This document shows positions 23,987 through 25,730 of a stretch of 25,730 bases of DNA, in pieces; the first letter of the stretch is position 1; every line of letters starts with the position of its first letter. The position numbers were made by a program, and so were the translations under genes. The notes beneath the pieces are model-generated. The model saw nothing but the letters and a program-made list of their open reading frames with translations, did no database searches and had not been told where the DNA came from. The DNA comes from a virus. Location: positions 1 to 25,730 of the IMG/VR virus record IMGVR_UViG_3300034374_011615. One strand, 5' to 3'.

Positions 23987-25476
23987 GTCCATTTATTTCT
24001 AGAGCTTTTGATAATCTTGGTATTATATTTCCTTCTTTAATTAGAGGAACATTTCTCTCTATTACTACTTTAGATTCTTCAAAAAACGAAGGAAATACTG
24101 GTGCTACTGCATTTACTTTTTCTATACTTAGAACTGGAAATTTAAATGTAACTAGCTCAGTGAACTGGGCTGTTAATGTTACTGGATTAACAAATCCAGC
24201 TGCACCTAGCGACTTTGTTGGAGGATTATTTCCTGGAGGAACTGCCAACTTTGCAATTGGTATAGATCGTGTAGATATAACAGTTAATGTTGCTGGTGAT
24301 ACTGTTGTTGAACCCGATGAAAATTTTAATGTTGCACTTGATCTTCCTATTAATGCGGAAATCATTCCAGGACAAGGAAGCACTAGTGGAATTATTCTAA
24401 ATGATGATGTTCCGCCACCACCACCACCGCCACCACCACCGCCGCCACCACCGCCGCCGGAACCGGCAGCATTTAGCTATCCATTAACAATTGGAGCTTT
24501 TTGTGTTGGTGGTGGAGGAGGAGGAGGAATTGTTCAAACTGTAGATTCTGCCGGAGCAGGCGGCGGCGCTGGAGGTGCTGTTGCAAACCAACCAGCTTTA
24601 ATAACGTTACCATCTTCAGGACTGGGACTTGATATTCTAGTAAATTGTGGAACGGGTGGAGCAACTCAACAAAGAGGATCATTTTCTGCAGCTGCCATAA
24701 CTCCTTCAACAGCTATTCCTGGTCCTTCAGGAGTTACGAGACAAGTTACAGCTGCAGGAGGAGGTGGTGGTGGTTCCGGTGGTACTGCAGCTGGAAGTCT
24801 AGGAGATAATGGATCAACTTCTACAATTGGAGGATCTCCCCTTGCAAGTCAAACAGCTGCAGGTTCATTGATCGTGGCCTCACTTGGTGCTGGTGGTGGA
24901 GGAGTTGGATCCGGTGGATTTCCTGGAGGACAACCGGGGCAGAGTGCCGTCAATGCAGCGGGCGTCCTTGTACAATCTGGTGGCGGCGGATCTGGATCTC
25001 AAGGAGGAGCACCCGGATATGCGTTTCCAAATGCAGGACCTGGAGGATCTGGAGTATTCGGAAACAATTTCTTCCCACCAGCTCCTTTCCCATTGAAGAG
25101 GATTAATGGATATGGTGGAGGTGGCGGCGGAGGAACCTCTAGTGGTGGTTCTGCAGGTAGTGGAGGCACTGCAGGTGGGATAAATCCAACTGGTGGTGGA
25201 CGAGGAGGTTCATTTAATTCAGGACCTGCTCAATCTGGTGCCCCAAATTCAGGTACTGGAGGTGGAGGAGGTTATAGAAGGTTTTTTGGATCAAATAACG
25301 GATCATCCGGAAGTGGAAATGGAGGACCTGGAGTTGTGTATATTAGGCATCTAGGAAATTCTTCTACTAATACAATACTTACATCATTAACAGGTTGTTC
25401 TGCTGCTGTTTCTCCTAATGGATATGTTTATATTAGATTTAATAATTCTGGAGAAACAAGGAGAGGACTTAAATAA
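23983..25476 (+). CDS. Adhesin-like protein: Calx-beta domain, polyproline stalk, glycine-rich domain
   Basis: This is a 497-residue protein. Residues about 25-142 are a Calx-beta domain: 'SSKNEGNTGATAFTFSILRT', 'SDFVGGLFPGGTANF', 'DITVNVAGDTVVEPDENFNV' and a closing ILNDD, with the acidic residues that bind Ca2+ in the family. Residues 144-159 are sixteen consecutive Pro (CCA/CCG codons), then EP. From about 165 to 460 runs a glycine-rich domain starting IGAFCVGGGGGGG and ending GGPGVVYIRH, the pattern of phage glycine-rich fibre domains that may pack as polyglycine-II helices, as in T4-like gp38 adhesins. The last 35 residues form a small beta end. Its place after the fibre suggests a receptor-binding tip. 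It begins inside the previous gene's stop (ATGA). Confidence 0.75.
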   Translation: MSPFISRAFDNLGIIFPSLIRGTFLSITTLDSSKNEGNTGATAFTFSILRTGNLNVTSSVNWAVNVTGLTNPAAPSDFVGGLFPGGTANFAIGIDRVDITVNVAGDTVVEPDENFNVALDLPINAEIIPGQGSTSGIILNDDVPPPPPPPPPPPPPPPPEPAAFSYPLTIGAFCVGGGGGGGIVQTVDSAGAGGGAGGAVANQPALITLPSSGLGLDILVNCGTGGATQQRGSFSAAAITPSTAIPGPSGVTRQVTAAGGGGGGSGGTAAGSLGDNGSTSTIGGSPLASQTAAGSLIVASLGAGGGGVGSGGFPGGQPGQSAVNAAGVLVQSGGGGSGSQGGAPGYAFPNAGPGGSGVFGNNFFPPAPFPLKRINGYGGGGGGGTSSGGSAGSGGTAGGINPTGGGRGGSFNSGPAQSGAPNSGTGGGGGYRRFFGSNNGSSGSGNGGPGVVYIRHLGNSSTNTILTSLTGCSAAVSPNGYVYIRFNNSGETRRGLK

Positions 25477-25479
25477 CCC

Positions 25480-25508
25480 TTGACACCTCCGACCCACCGT
25501 GCTATGAT
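25480..25508 (+). promoter_or_regulatory. Sigma70-type promoter, probably early
   Basis: TTGACA at 25480-25485 and TATGAT at 25503-25508 with a 17-base spacer: a full -35 consensus, five of six -10 bases and ideal spacing. It begins three bases after the adhesin stop and is 27 bases upstream of the next ATG. Such host-type promoters drive early genes in T4-like cyanophages. Confidence 0.85.
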
Positions 25509-25535
25509 AGTCAGGTAATCAACGAACGAGACCAA

Positions 25536-25718
25536 ATGTCTGATGAGTATCTGACTCGCTGCGTGGTGGACCCCATCAAGCGCACTGTGTATATCTATTC
25601 CAGTGAGGGGTCAGAAAAGGAAGTGGTCTGTGAAACCACCGAAGAGTTTATGAATGTGCTAAAATTTGTTCGTGCCACACTGGGAGAAGACACTCTTGCT
25701 TATGCAAGTCCACTCTGA
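25536..25718 (+). CDS. Small hypothetical, probably early, protein
   Basis: This 60-residue protein, 'MSDEYLTRCVVDPIKRTVYI' and onward, has an apparent beta strand pair (RTVYIYSSEGSEKEVVCET) followed by a helix (TEEFMNVLKFVRATL). I recognise no family. It is driven by the promoter at 25480-25508. Its codons are less AT-rich than those of the structural genes (GTG, CTG, GCG and CCC occur), as in the gp32 segment at the other end of the window. It probably starts an early or middle gene block. Confidence 0.68.
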   Translation: MSDEYLTRCVVDPIKRTVYIYSSEGSEKEVVCETTEEFMNVLKFVRATLGEDTLAYASPL

Positions 25719-25730
25719 GGGAAAATCGAC

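Noticed and set aside
23940-24383. 147-residue open frame antisense to the adhesin
   Set aside because: It is explained by the Calx-beta coding sequence on the plus strand and has no promoter or ribosome-binding site.
24408-24470. CCA/CCG run considered as a non-coding simple repeat
   Set aside because: It is in frame within a well-supported gene between a Calx-beta domain and a glycine-rich domain, so it is a polyproline linker.

Overview
The window looks like part of the genome of a T4-like marine cyanophage (a myovirus of Synechococcus or Prochlorococcus). I recognise homologues of T4 baseplate and tail proteins (gp4, gp5, gp26, gp48, gp53, gp54) and the end of gp32. They sit in tightly packed, AT-rich late genes among long tail-fibre genes of cyanophage type. 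The assignment comes from reading the translations; no database search was run. There is no gene-free stretch over 300 bases, and I saw no tRNA, insertion sequence, integrase or CRISPR array.

Layout. Bases 1-339 hold the acidic C-terminus of gp32 (+ strand). It meets, with no gap, a minus-strand late operon gp4-gp48-gp53 (2870 to 340). From 2910 to 25476 everything is on the plus strand: gp54, gp26, a small tail-chaperone-like frame, two related tape-measure/lysin proteins, a gp27-like hub protein, a 72-residue protein, gp5, and a separate beta-helix spike protein. Next come three proteins sharing one beta-rich domain, a short fibre-module protein, a beta-helix fibre protein, a 218-residue structural protein, a 1815-residue fibre, a 149-residue protein, and an adhesin-like protein with a Calx-beta domain, a polyproline stalk and a glycine-rich domain. 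A consensus sigma70-type promoter at 25480-25508 then starts a small gene of different composition, probably the next, early-expressed block.

How the parts fit. gp5, the gp27-like protein, gp26, gp48, gp53 and gp54 build the baseplate hub, the tail-tube start and a wedge component. gp26 ends on a T TTT TTC slippery heptamer, and the -1 frame stays open into the next small frame. This is the layout of tail assembly chaperone pairs, and as in many tailed phages the tape-measure candidate comes next. Two paralogous tape-measure-like proteins follow: one carries an M15-type peptidase signature, the other a lytic transglycosylase (SLT) domain with an EF-hand. gp5 itself shows no lysozyme domain and its beta-helix needle lies in a separate gene, so cell-wall cleavage seems to have moved from the spike to the tape-measure proteins.

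Regulation. TATAAATA/AATAAATA motifs (T4-type late promoter) precede several of the late transcription units at 16-31 bases before the start codon. Many genes overlap by one to eight bases (TAATG, ATGA), which points to translational coupling.
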